DNA of 64,000 nucleotides from CAYYUA01 sp964542585 (GTDB lineage: Bacteria > Bacteroidota > Bacteroidia > CAILMK01 > CAYYUA01). Numbering within the stretch: position 1 is the first letter of the stretch; every line of letters starts with the position of its first letter. This document shows positions 50,406-58,098 of this stretch, one piece after another. The stretch covers positions 1 through 64,000 of the forward strand of contig CAZIUI010000003.1 in the NCBI GenBank assembly GCA_964542585.1. Reading direction: 5' to 3'. Below the pieces are notes generated by a model. It did no database searches, was not told where the DNA came from, and saw only the letters and a program-made list of their open reading frames with translations. Made by a program: the position numbers and the translations under genes.

Positions 50406-52502
50406 TTACTTTACCACAACAATTTTTCTCGTGATTGTTTGTTTCAAACCTGCTAGGTTAACATAATAAATGCCGGGCTTTTGAATATTCAGCTGGCTGG
50501 CTTCCAACGTTTTGTTAGTGCCGGATGGCACTTTGAAATCTGACTCTGAATAGATGGTTTGCCCGGTGCTGTTAACCACTTGAAGCGTTCCTGTAACAGG
50601 TGATCCATTATTTTTTAAGGAAACGGATCCTGATGTAGGATTGGGATACACCTCTAATGAAGTTCCCTTAACCGTATTATTTGAACGGCTAACCGTCCAA
50701 TCCATTCTAATATTGTCAATGTAGGCATTGTTACCGCCGGAGCTGGCATTCCAGTCAAATCGTACAAGTACATTAGGATCTGAAGGTAATCTTAGATCCT
50801 CGGTCTTCCATTCATCATCCTCGGGGACAAAAGCGCTTGTTTCATTATCACTCGTCTTAGCTAAAAAGCTAAAAAGTTCTTTACGTTTCGTCCAGGTCTT
50901 GCCGCAATCTGTTGAGAAAGAAATGTCCAGGAGATCATCGGATTGCTGGTTAATAGTAGCAAAAGCAATATCAAATTTCAAGGTAGGATTACTGATATCA
51001 ACCAGGTTCATGCGAGGTAACCGAAACTGAGCAACTTGGTCATCACCTGTATTGAAATTGTCAAAGTAGAATGAGGCATCCCCAAATGATGCAGCCTTAG
51101 AAGTAACTTGCCACTCCGGGCCTTCCTTTTTCTGTAAGCTTATTATGCCTTCTTGATCTAGTTTGCCATCCTCAAATCCTTCTATGAATGGCGGTTTTAA
51201 GACCTTATCATCCCCTAGGACCCGTACAAAACGGGTCTTTACAACCTCATCAGCACCTGATTGATTGCTTATTTTTAAGGATACCTTGTAAGTGCCTGGC
51301 TTATCGTACTTGACGAGGGGATTGGTTTCATTGGATGTTTGCGGCGTACCACCATTAAATTGCCATTCAATACTGGAGGGTGCTCCAAAGTTGAGACTTC
51401 CCTGATCGCAAGTTTGGTCAATTTGAAATGAATAGCTTACGGTTTCGCACGTATAAAAGTGATCTTTTTCAGCTGTAATTTCTGTTATTTGGGGAGGTTT
51501 TTCACGGACTAAGACACCCGTTTTGGAAAGGTTTGAATCCGATACGAGTTCACCACGGAAGGGATCTTCAACAAATTGTTGGGCCCTGTTAAGTTGTCCT
51601 TTAGTAAACATGATACCACACTCGGTGTAGTCCATGTAATTTTCCACCATATCAGGGAGTTGACCCCCACAAGTATTCAAATTAAAATCACATTCAATAA
51701 TTCCACTACGATCTTCAACGGGTGGCGTATCTCCTACACGGTCTCCACTACCATTACAGCCGCCTTGAAAAGGATGAAATAAGCCAACATAGTGGCCCAC
51801 TTCATGGGTCAGGGTACGGTCATCGATAGCGAATTGATCAGAACGGGTGATAATACCGTCAAACCCTCTAGAATCCCATGGAAAATTAGCCTGCCCAGCA
51901 ATAGAAAAATCATCGCTTCGATCGAATATTTGCCTGACGGACCAGATGTTAAGGTATTCTTCTGGATTCCAATAGGGTATTTGACTTTCATACTGGGGCA
52001 TGTTGTTTAAATAAAGGTCCCCATCTGTCAAATTTGTCTGTGTATAAGTTATGCCATCCGTGCACTGGCCTTTAGGTGTTTTATTAGCTAGCCTGAATTC
52101 GTAATTAAAATCAGCCACCCGGTCACTAAAGATTTCCCTGATCCTGGAAGTATCTGAATTCGTTAGCTGAAAATCTTTGTTCAATCGTATGACAGCATCC
52201 TTAACAGCATTTTTACTAATTTTTTCAGGGCCATCGTTATGAAGAACGTGAACAACTACCGGTATGATAACTTTTTGATGACCATTCTTTTTAGCCCTTT
52301 CTGCTGCCTTTGCTAACTGCTTTTTGACATAGGCGTTGGCCTGTTTTTCAGCCCTACGAAGACCTGGATTTTTAGCGGCTTTTCGCTCGTAAATGCGTTC
52401 CGTTCCACAAATTGGTTCGGCGTCTTGCGCAGTGGGCACAAGTGGAAGCAGGAATAAGGCAAAAAATGGTAATTGACGAATTTTTGATTTCATAGCATTC
52501 AT
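50406..52502 (-). CDS. Secreted M43-family zinc metalloprotease with PKD-like and T9SS domains
   Basis: A 698-residue secreted protease. A signal peptide (about 1-25) is followed by a propeptide-like helical region, then the catalytic domain with HEVGHYVGLFH (233-243, zinc ligands His233, His237, His243) and the Met-turn 'NYMDYTECGIMFT'. A PKD-like domain ('WQFNGGTPQTSNETNPLVKY' within it) lies at about 345-435. A jelly-roll-like domain then ends in a T9SS type A sorting domain ('LEVYPNPTSGSVSLKNNG' and a final 'ITRKIVVVK'). M43 proteases (pappalysin group) cleave extracellular proteins. The start overlaps the SDR stop by one base (TAATG), so the two are coupled, an odd pair for a cytoplasmic and a secreted enzyme. 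Confidence 0.93.
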   Translation of the reverse strand: MNAMKSKIRQLPFFALFLLPLVPTAQDAEPICGTERIYERKAAKNPGLRRAEKQANAYVKKQLAKAAERAKKNGHQKVIIPVVVHVLHNDGPEKISKNAVKDAVIRLNKDFQLTNSDTSRIREIFSDRVADFNYEFRLANKTPKGQCTDGITYTQTNLTDGDLYLNNMPQYESQIPYWNPEEYLNIWSVRQIFDRSDDFSIAGQANFPWDSRGFDGIITRSDQFAIDDRTLTHEVGHYVGLFHPFQGGCNGSGDRVGDTPPVEDRSGIIECDFNLNTCGGQLPDMVENYMDYTECGIMFTKGQLNRAQQFVEDPFRGELVSDSNLSKTGVLVREKPPQITEITAEKDHFYTCETVSYSFQIDQTCDQGSLNFGAPSSIEWQFNGGTPQTSNETNPLVKYDKPGTYKVSLKISNQSGADEVVKTRFVRVLGDDKVLKPPFIEGFEDGKLDQEGIISLQKKEGPEWQVTSKAASFGDASFYFDNFNTGDDQVAQFRLPRMNLVDISNPTLKFDIAFATINQQSDDLLDISFSTDCGKTWTKRKELFSFLAKTSDNETSAFVPEDDEWKTEDLRLPSDPNVLVRFDWNASSGGNNAYIDNIRMDWTVSRSNNTVKGTSLEVYPNPTSGSVSLKNNGSPVTGTLQVVNSTGQTIYSESDFKVPSGTNKTLEASQLNIQKPGIYYVNLAGLKQTITRKIVVVK

Positions 52503-53218
52503 TAGTTTAATCTGTCTATGGTTGCCAAATTGGTATGATTGTTCTCAACAACATCGATAAATTTTCGTGCCACGGTATTTGGCTTTTCCATGGCTTCTTG
52601 TTCCTTAAGTTCCTTAAAGCGTTCTAATTGGCTAAATTCGGATGGATCAGCGGCGCGAATAGTCTCTTGCATAGGTGTATCCACAACACCAGGGGCTAAG
52701 GCATACACTCTACAATTGTGATTTCTAAATTGGTTTTCCTCATGAATCACCTGAGTTAGCATGGATAAACCGCTTTTGGCGCTGCAGTAGGGCCCCCACC
52801 CGTCTATTGGCCGATGGGCTGCTCCACTACTTACGTTTATTATGACTAATTCACAACTGCTACTTCCCCATGCAGCGAGGAATTGATTCATCAGGATAGC
52901 AGGTGCTACCAAATTGACCTGATAATGGTTGTTGATGCTTTGGGCATCGGCATGCCCCATGTGTTTGACTGGCTCTATAATGCCTGCATTATTTAAAAGA
53001 ATCACACGCTCATAACGGTAATCTTCCCAAGGATCACTAAGGCGCAGTGATGTGGCAACCTCTGGGCGGGAAAGGTCAGCCTCCGTAGCCCAGTAATTCG
53101 AAGACTGATGGGGATGCTGGCGACCAATACCAACCGCCCTGTTACCTTGTTTTAGAACCTCAAGCGTTAAGGCATAACCCAATCCTGAACTGGTTCCAGT
53201 GATAAAGTAAAGGTTCAT
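52502..53218 (-). CDS. Short-chain dehydrogenase/reductase
   Basis: A 238-residue classical SDR. The cofactor motif TGTSSGLG is at 7-14, the NNAG structural motif at about 76-79, and the catalytic Ser130 or Ser131, Tyr144 and Lys148 (YCSAK) are all present. 'APGVVDTPMQ' (about 179-188) is the usual cofactor-loop sequence. It resembles the sepiapterin reductase-like subgroup, but the substrate is not predictable. It lies 24 bases after the symporter gene and shares one base with the metalloprotease start. Confidence 0.88.
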   Translation of the reverse strand: MNLYFITGTSSGLGYALTLEVLKQGNRAVGIGRQHPHQSSNYWATEADLSRPEVATSLRLSDPWEDYRYERVILLNNAGIIEPVKHMGHADAQSINNHYQVNLVAPAILMNQFLAAWGSSSCELVIINVSSGAAHRPIDGWGPYCSAKSGLSMLTQVIHEENQFRNHNCRVYALAPGVVDTPMQETIRAADPSEFSQLERFKELKEQEAMEKPNTVARKFIDVVENNHTNLATIDRLN

Positions 53219-53242
53219 TAATTGATTTTATATTCAGTTTCA

Positions 53243-54526
53243 TTAGCGTTGAACAGCCGGATTTAGTTCCCCTTCACTACTGGCTATAAGCGAAGCGATA
53301 GTAGAATCACCCGTAATATTGACAGATGTCCGCAACATGTCTAACGGGCGATCCACCGCCAGCACAAGACCGATCCCAGATGGATCAAGCCCTATGGATT
53401 CCAGTACAATAACAAGCATAATGATACCTGCACCTGGGACAGCTGCTGAACCAATGGATGCTAAAGTGGCAGTCAAAACAATGGTTATCTGCTGGGAAAA
53501 TGTCAGATCAAAACCAAAAGCTTGCGCTATAAATACCGCAGCTACACTTTGGTAAAGGCTGGTACCGTCCATATTAATGGTGGCACCAAGTGGTAAAACA
53601 AAGCTTGAGATGTTTTCGGAAACGCCTAACGATTGCTCGCATCGCTCCATGGTAATCGGTAAGGTCGCTGCGCTGGAGCTTGTAGATATAGCTGTTAACT
53701 GAGCAGGTAATATTCCTTTAAAAAACTGGCCATATCGTAATTTAGTAAAAATCCTCAAGATCAAAGGATAGACTACAAAAACCATTATTAACAAACCAAG
53801 GACAACAGTTAAAGCATAGATACTAAGCGCTTCGAACAAGGAGGCTAAAGTTTCGCTATTCTGGACAATTTGTTTCACAAATAAACCAAAAACCCCGAAT
53901 GGCGCGAACTTCATGATGATGTTAACGATCTTTAGCACCACATCATTAAGCCCATTGATCAGGTTTTTGATGGTAACGGTCTTATCATCTGGCAACATGA
54001 CCATCGCAATACCAAAAATCAGCGCAAAAAAGATAACCTTTAGCATTTCGCCGTTATCACCTAGGGCCGAGAAAATGTTTTCAGGCACAAGGTTAACGAG
54101 GAAATCCAGCGGGCCTCTTTCCTGTACTTTTCCAGCTTCCAGTTGCTGCTGCGCTGACTCTTCTGAATACCGGTCTTGAAATTGTTCTTGCTTGGCCTCT
54201 GAGAATGATGAGCCCGGCTGAACAATATTGACAACCGTAAGCCCTAAGGTTATTGCCAAAACAGTAGACAGGATGTAAAAGCCAATGGTCTTAGAACCAA
54301 TCTTTGAAAGCCTGGTAATATCTTTCATATTGGTCACCCCATTGATAAGGGAAACCAGGACAAGAGGTACAGCAATCAGTTTTAACAGACGGATGAAAAT
54401 CGTACCAAAGGGGCCTATCCAATCTTCGGCTATACCAGTCATACCTGTTTCAATGAAAAGGAGACCAGCCCCGATGCCTAACAGAATACCGATCAGGATT
54501 TGCCAGTGCAGTGCAAGTTTGGGCAT
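53243..54526 (-). CDS. Dicarboxylate/amino acid:cation symporter (DAACS family)
   Basis: A 427-residue secondary transporter of the GltP/DctA family, importing dicarboxylates or glutamate/aspartate with Na+ or H+. Seen are the N-terminal helices from 'WQILIGILLGIGAGLLF', the reentrant serine motif SSSAATLPIT (about 285-294), and 'VLPLGATINMDGTSLYQSVAAVFIAQ', which forms the substrate and cation site. The late 'DRPLDMLRTSVNITGDS' carries the conserved Asp, Arg and Asn. A TTG at 54583 would add 19 residues unlike the family, so I prefer the ATG at 54526. It begins a minus-strand run toward topA. Confidence 0.92.
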   Translation of the reverse strand: MPKLALHWQILIGILLGIGAGLLFIETGMTGIAEDWIGPFGTIFIRLLKLIAVPLVLVSLINGVTNMKDITRLSKIGSKTIGFYILSTVLAITLGLTVVNIVQPGSSFSEAKQEQFQDRYSEESAQQQLEAGKVQERGPLDFLVNLVPENIFSALGDNGEMLKVIFFALIFGIAMVMLPDDKTVTIKNLINGLNDVVLKIVNIIMKFAPFGVFGLFVKQIVQNSETLASLFEALSIYALTVVLGLLIMVFVVYPLILRIFTKLRYGQFFKGILPAQLTAISTSSSAATLPITMERCEQSLGVSENISSFVLPLGATINMDGTSLYQSVAAVFIAQAFGFDLTFSQQITIVLTATLASIGSAAVPGAGIIMLVIVLESIGLDPSGIGLVLAVDRPLDMLRTSVNITGDSTIASLIASSEGELNPAVQR

Positions 54527-54605
54527 GAAATTGATGGCCTTTGTTTTCTTAAGGAAATGGCAATTTTCATGATTTTGAAACAAAATACCCTAACTGGCCG
54601 ATGAC

Positions 54606-54635
54606 TTGATGGGCGCCACAAGAACTTTATATTTG
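54606..54635 (+). promoter_or_regulatory. Promoter of tRNA-Leu
   Basis: TTG (54606-54608), 19 bases, then TATATTTG (54628-54635), identical in layout to the tRNA-Glu promoter. The tRNA begins eight bases after the -7 element, so there is essentially no leader. Confidence 0.78.
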
Positions 54636-54643
54636 TTGATCAA

Positions 54644-54727
54644 GCTGATGTGGCGGAACTGGTAGACGCGCTACGTTCAGGGCGTAGTGGGCTCAAGCCC
54701 GTGTGGGTTCGAATCCCACCATCAGCA
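54644..54727 (+). tRNA. tRNA-Leu (anticodon CAG)
   Basis: A complete 84-base tRNA with a long variable arm, as expected for leucine. The acceptor stem GCTGATG/CATCAGC has discriminator A at 54727. The anticodon stem CTACG/CGTAG holds loop TTCAGGG, giving anticodon CAG. The T arm is GTGGG-TTCGAAT-CCCAC. The 3' CCA is not encoded. Confidence 0.97.
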
Positions 54728-54945
54728 CATTTCATTAACAACTTGACCATATACTTTTGTCCCTTACTACTAGCTTAAACGGTAGGCTAGAATGGGTCAA
54801 TTTCGATTTCTCCCAGCTTCAATAGATAGTAAATCAATTTGTGAAGTTGATGGAAACTCCTTAGTTCAGGCGGGGTAAGGCAACCATTACCAATAATTTT
54901 TTTCCATTGAAATTTGAGATTAATTAAAGGTGCAAAAGCCTTTAT

Positions 54946-55656
54946 ATGACCGGCACGCTTTTTTTACTCCCAACCCCTTTGTCACCTAATGAAGTCCACT
55001 ATACTTTGCCTTCTTACAACTTGGAAGTGGTGAAGGCTCTTAAGGTCTTTTTTGTAGAAAATAAGAAAACAGCACGGCACTTCCTCAAAAATTGTGGCGT
55101 ACCTTCTCCCTACGATGACCTAACCTTCTCGGTTTTTGATAAAAACACGGATTTAACAGAAGAGGTTAACCAGCTATGGCCCATTCTAAAAGGGCAGGAT
55201 GCGGGATTTCTCTCAGAAGCTGGAATTCCCGGCTTAGCAGACCCCGGAGCTGGATTGGTAGCTGCCTGCCATCGGCAAGGCATTGCCGTAAAACCACTAG
55301 TAGGCCCGTCAAGCGTACCTATGGCCCTGAGTGCATCCGGACTCAACGGGCAGGCATTTACTTTTCATGGCTATTTACCCATAAAACAAAAGGATCGCCA
55401 GCAACAGCTTAAAAAGCTGGAAAAATCTGCGCTAGAAACCGGCTACACGGAAGTTTTCATGGAAACGCCCTATCGCAATGATCAGTTATTGACAACCATA
55501 ATTAAAAGCTGCCGACCTACAACTTTGCTGTGTATTGCTGCTGACCTAACAAGTAAAGACGAAACAATTACCACCTTGAGCGTTGGAGAATGGCAAACCC
55601 TTAAGCCCACCTATCATAAACGCCCAGCTATTTTTGCTATAGGTCAGGGGCAATAA
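54946..55656 (+). CDS. SAM-dependent methyltransferase, RsmI-like tetrapyrrole-methylase fold
   Basis: A 236-residue TP-methylase-fold protein. The start 'GTLFLLPTPLSP' and the conserved 'AGFLSEAGIPGLADPGAGLVAACHRQGI' (about 86-113) match the RsmI group, which methylates the 2'-O of 16S rRNA C1402. The 'PLVGPSSVPMALSASGLNGQAFTFHGYLP' segment (about 117-145) continues the fold. This is the shorter, divergent paralogue common in Bacteroidota, which begins with LLP rather than the canonical LYVVxTPIGN, so rRNA methylation is uncertain. It is encoded alone, after tRNA-Leu and convergent with the nfu gene. Confidence 0.85.
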   Translation: MTGTLFLLPTPLSPNEVHYTLPSYNLEVVKALKVFFVENKKTARHFLKNCGVPSPYDDLTFSVFDKNTDLTEEVNQLWPILKGQDAGFLSEAGIPGLADPGAGLVAACHRQGIAVKPLVGPSSVPMALSASGLNGQAFTFHGYLPIKQKDRQQQLKKLEKSALETGYTEVFMETPYRNDQLLTTIIKSCRPTTLLCIAADLTSKDETITTLSVGEWQTLKPTYHKRPAIFAIGQGQ

Positions 55657-55699
55657 AAAATGCGCTCCTAAGCGGTTCTACACTTTCAGAAGCGCATTT
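55654..55699 (-). terminator. Hairpin terminator between methyltransferase and nfu genes
   Basis: On the minus strand, arms AAATGCGCT (55691-55699) and AGCGCATTT (55658-55666), with further TCT/AGG pairing, are followed by T residues (55654-55660). It probably terminates the nfu transcript and may also serve the convergent gene. Confidence 0.65.
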
Positions 55700-55742
55700 C
55701 ATGATAGTCGTTATACATACTGGGCTAAAGCGCCAAAAAGGG

Positions 55743-56342
55743 CTACCCTTCTTCAGCTTCTACAGATTCAACACCCGGAACAACCTGTTTCAAGAGGCCT
55801 TCAATGCCGTTTTTCAGCGTCACCGTTGAGGATGGGCAACCGCTACAGGAACCTTTAAGAACCACTTTAACAACCCCATCTTCAAAAGACTTAAAGTGGA
55901 TAGCACCACCATCCATTTCAATTGCTGGTTTTACATGTTCTTCCAGAATCTGCTTGATCTGGGCTTCAGGTCCATCCGACTCGTTATCATTTTGGGTTGC
56001 TGTATCATGGGATTGTTGTTGGTCTTGCAGTAACTCACTGCTTACCAACTCATTACCATTCTGAATGTAATCATGCAGGAAGGTGCGCAACTTCGGAATG
56101 AGTTCAACCCATTGATAATCAGCTTTTTTAGTGATGGATATAAAATTGTTCATAAAAAAGACCCCATCTACGAAATCAAACTCAAACAAAGCTTTCGCAA
56201 GGGGAGCATTGGTTGCCTGCTCAGGCGAGCGGAAGTCCAGTGCTTGGTTAGTGAACAACTGTTGATTGACCACAAACTTCAGAGCCTCCGGATTTGGGGT
56301 GGCTTCAGCATATACATCAAGTGGTTCTTGTGCTACCGTCAT
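55743..56342 (-). CDS. Nfu-type iron-sulfur cluster scaffold/carrier protein
   Basis: A 199-residue protein with an N-terminal Nfu_N domain (about 9-95; 'EATPNPEALKFVVNQ' at its start) and a C-terminal NifU domain (about 127-195). The latter carries the cluster-binding CxxC, Cys166 and Cys169, in GSCSGCPSS. Two such proteins share a [4Fe-4S] cluster across the dimer for transfer to target enzymes. The Glu/Asp/Gln-rich linker (about 103-126) joins the domains. Possible clients in this window are aconitase and QueE, both cluster enzymes. It is probably monocistronic, with a terminator after it. Confidence 0.93.
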   Translation of the reverse strand: MTVAQEPLDVYAEATPNPEALKFVVNQQLFTNQALDFRSPEQATNAPLAKALFEFDFVDGVFFMNNFISITKKADYQWVELIPKLRTFLHDYIQNGNELVSSELLQDQQQSHDTATQNDNESDGPEAQIKQILEEHVKPAIEMDGGAIHFKSFEDGVVKVVLKGSCSGCPSSTVTLKNGIEGLLKQVVPGVESVEAEEG

Positions 56343-56428
56343 AGTTTAAAGTTTTTACAGTGATGACTTAATTCTATCCCTAAAAAACGGTAGATTAAGC
56401 CCAAAATGTTCACAAAAAAAGCTTGATT

Positions 56429-57076
56429 TTAGGGTACCTGCAAGTAATGGTGGGTTTGAAGTGAAATCTGCCATTGCGGGTGAGCCTGTACATATGCTAC
56501 AATCCATCGGGTAGCCTCCTCTCTGCGGCTCCACTCCGGTTGAAGCAATAAACGACAAGATGATCTCACATATTGAGCTTGTTGCTCCGCCCATTCCAGG
56601 TCCTTTTGATTGTAAACGATCACTTTTAACTCGTCAGCTTGATGGTAAATTTCGGGTACAGGATACTTGAATTTTTTCGGGGATAAACATACCCAATCCC
56701 AATGGCCACTAAGCTGATGCGCACCGCTAGTCTCAATGTGGGTGCGATAACCGGCTTCGCGCAATTTGGAAGTAAGGGGCTCCAGGTCATACAAAGTGGG
56801 TTCACCACCCGTAATTACCGCTATTTTGCAAGAGGTAGCTTTAACCGCTGCTAACAGGCCATCTAAAGCCATCAACTGGTCTTGTTCTACTCCCCATGAT
56901 GTTTTGACATCACACCAAACACACCCAACATCGCATCCTGCAACCCTAATAAAATAAGCGGCATGGCCTGTAAAAGTACCTTCTCCCTGAATGGTGTAAA
57001 AATGCTCCATCACCGGGAGTTGGTCATATTCAAGGCTTGGTAGGTCTTCGAACGCTATGGTCTGCGGTCTACTCAT
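56429..57076 (-). CDS. queE: 7-carboxy-7-deazaguanine synthase
   Basis: QueE is a radical SAM enzyme that makes 7-carboxy-7-deazaguanine for queuosine tRNA modification. The 215-residue protein has the substrate-binding start 'FYTIQGEGTFTGHAAYFIRVAGC'-type region (residues 26-48, split here by several conserved positions) and the cluster cysteines Cys48, Cys52 and Cys55 in CDVGCVWC. GGEPTLY (about 91-97) and a late QPEW complete it. I chose the ATG at 57076, which overlaps the folD stop, over a TTG at 57085. folD lies directly upstream in the same transcript. No other queuosine gene is in the window. Confidence 0.93.
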   Translation of the reverse strand: MSRPQTIAFEDLPSLEYDQLPVMEHFYTIQGEGTFTGHAAYFIRVAGCDVGCVWCDVKTSWGVEQDQLMALDGLLAAVKATSCKIAVITGGEPTLYDLEPLTSKLREAGYRTHIETSGAHQLSGHWDWVCLSPKKFKYPVPEIYHQADELKVIVYNQKDLEWAEQQAQYVRSSCRLLLQPEWSRREEATRWIVAYVQAHPQWQISLQTHHYLQVP

Positions 57077-57959
57077 TATGCTCAAAAACTTCTCCTTTCG
57101 CGGCTAGTAAGGTGTTCTGTAAAAGTGATGCTATGGTCATGGGCCCTATTCCACCAGGTACTGGCGTCAGGTATCCACATTTAGCGCGGCCCGCTTCATA
57201 ATCAATGTCCCCTTTCAAGACATACCCTTTTTCTTTGGTATCATCATTTACCCGAGTAATGCCAACATCGATACCCACCGCTCCTGTTTTTATCATGTCT
57301 TCGGTTATCAGGGACGGCTGCCCAACGGCCGTTATGAGGATGTCAGCCAGTTGGGTGTATTGTTGTAGTTGTTCAGTATACTTATGAGTAAGCGTCACGG
57401 TGCAGTCACCCGGATAGCCCCATCTCCCCATCAGCATGCTAATAGGTTTTCCTACAATGTCGCTACGTCCTACCACTACACAATGCTTGCCTTTAGTGGG
57501 TACTTGGTAGTGCTCTAGCAGTTTCAGGATACCATTGGGGGTGGCGGGGAGGAAAGCTGGCATATCTTTGGCCATACGGCCAATGTTAATCGGATGGAAA
57601 CCGTCTACATCTTTCCGGTAGTCGATTCGTTCAATTACCTTGTATTTATCGATGTGCAAGGGCAATGGAAGCTGAACTATAAAGCCATCAACCTTTTCAT
57701 CGTTGTTTAACTCATCAATTTTGGAAAGGAGATCACCTTCCACCATATCGGAGCTGTACTGCAGCTTAGTGGATTGAATCCCCACTTTTTCACAGGCCCT
57801 TATCTTGTTTTGTACGTAAGTATCGCTTGCGGGGTCATTACCTACGAGTACAGCCACCAAATGTGGAGCTCGTTGGCCATTGGATGTCATTGCTTGCACA
57901 TCAGCTTTGATGCTTTCACGGTACTTTTTAGCGGTAGCTTTTCCATCCAGCAATTCCAT
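57069..57959 (-). CDS. folD: Bifunctional methylenetetrahydrofolate dehydrogenase/cyclohydrolase
   Basis: FolD converts 5,10-methylene-THF through 5,10-methenyl-THF to 10-formyl-THF with NADP+. The 296-residue protein has YVQNKIRACEKVGI (about 50-63) with the catalytic Lys, 'VDGFIVQLPLPLHID' (about 89-103), VVVGRSDIVGKP (about 161-172) for cofactor binding, and the C-terminal TPVPGGIGPMT signature. Its stop lies inside the queE start region (eight-base overlap), so the two are cotranslated. A perfect -7 element (TATTTTTG on the minus strand at 57983-57990) precedes it. Confidence 0.96.
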   Translation of the reverse strand: MELLDGKATAKKYRESIKADVQAMTSNGQRAPHLVAVLVGNDPASDTYVQNKIRACEKVGIQSTKLQYSSDMVEGDLLSKIDELNNDEKVDGFIVQLPLPLHIDKYKVIERIDYRKDVDGFHPINIGRMAKDMPAFLPATPNGILKLLEHYQVPTKGKHCVVVGRSDIVGKPISMLMGRWGYPGDCTVTLTHKYTEQLQQYTQLADILITAVGQPSLITEDMIKTGAVGIDVGITRVNDDTKEKGYVLKGDIDYEAGRAKCGYLTPVPGGIGPMTIASLLQNTLLAAKGEVFEHNE

Positions 57960-57982
57960 TCGTGTAGTCGATTTTAGAGATA

Positions 57983-57990
57983 CAAAAATA
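57983..57990 (-). promoter_or_regulatory. Candidate -7 element of folD-queE
   Basis: The minus strand reads TATTTTTG, matching TAnnTTTG, 24 bases before the folD ATG. Confidence 0.42.
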
Positions 57991-58039
57991 GCCGATTTAG
58001 TGCTAAATAGACCTATTGTTTAATTGCTGCGAACAGGTC

Positions 58040-58073
58040 AAAAAAAAGGCCCGCTATTGTTAGCAGGCCTTTT
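58040..58073 (-). terminator. Intrinsic terminator of the BNR-repeat gene
   Basis: On the minus strand, arms AAAAGGCC (58066-58073) and GGCCTTTT (58045-58052), extended by GCTA/TAGC inside, form a hairpin followed by T residues to 58040. It lies 26 bases after the stop codon at 58099. Confidence 0.85.
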
Positions 58074-58098
58074 AAAAAACTTAGCACTTCTTTATTAG

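Noticed and set aside
53243..54583. TTG start at 54583 for the symporter
   Set aside because: It adds 19 residues unlike the family before the conserved first helix; the ATG at 54526 gives the usual N-terminus.
54644..54727. tRNA-Leu as an integration site
   Set aside because: The downstream genes are ordinary (methyltransferase, nfu) and no repeated tRNA 3' end is seen.
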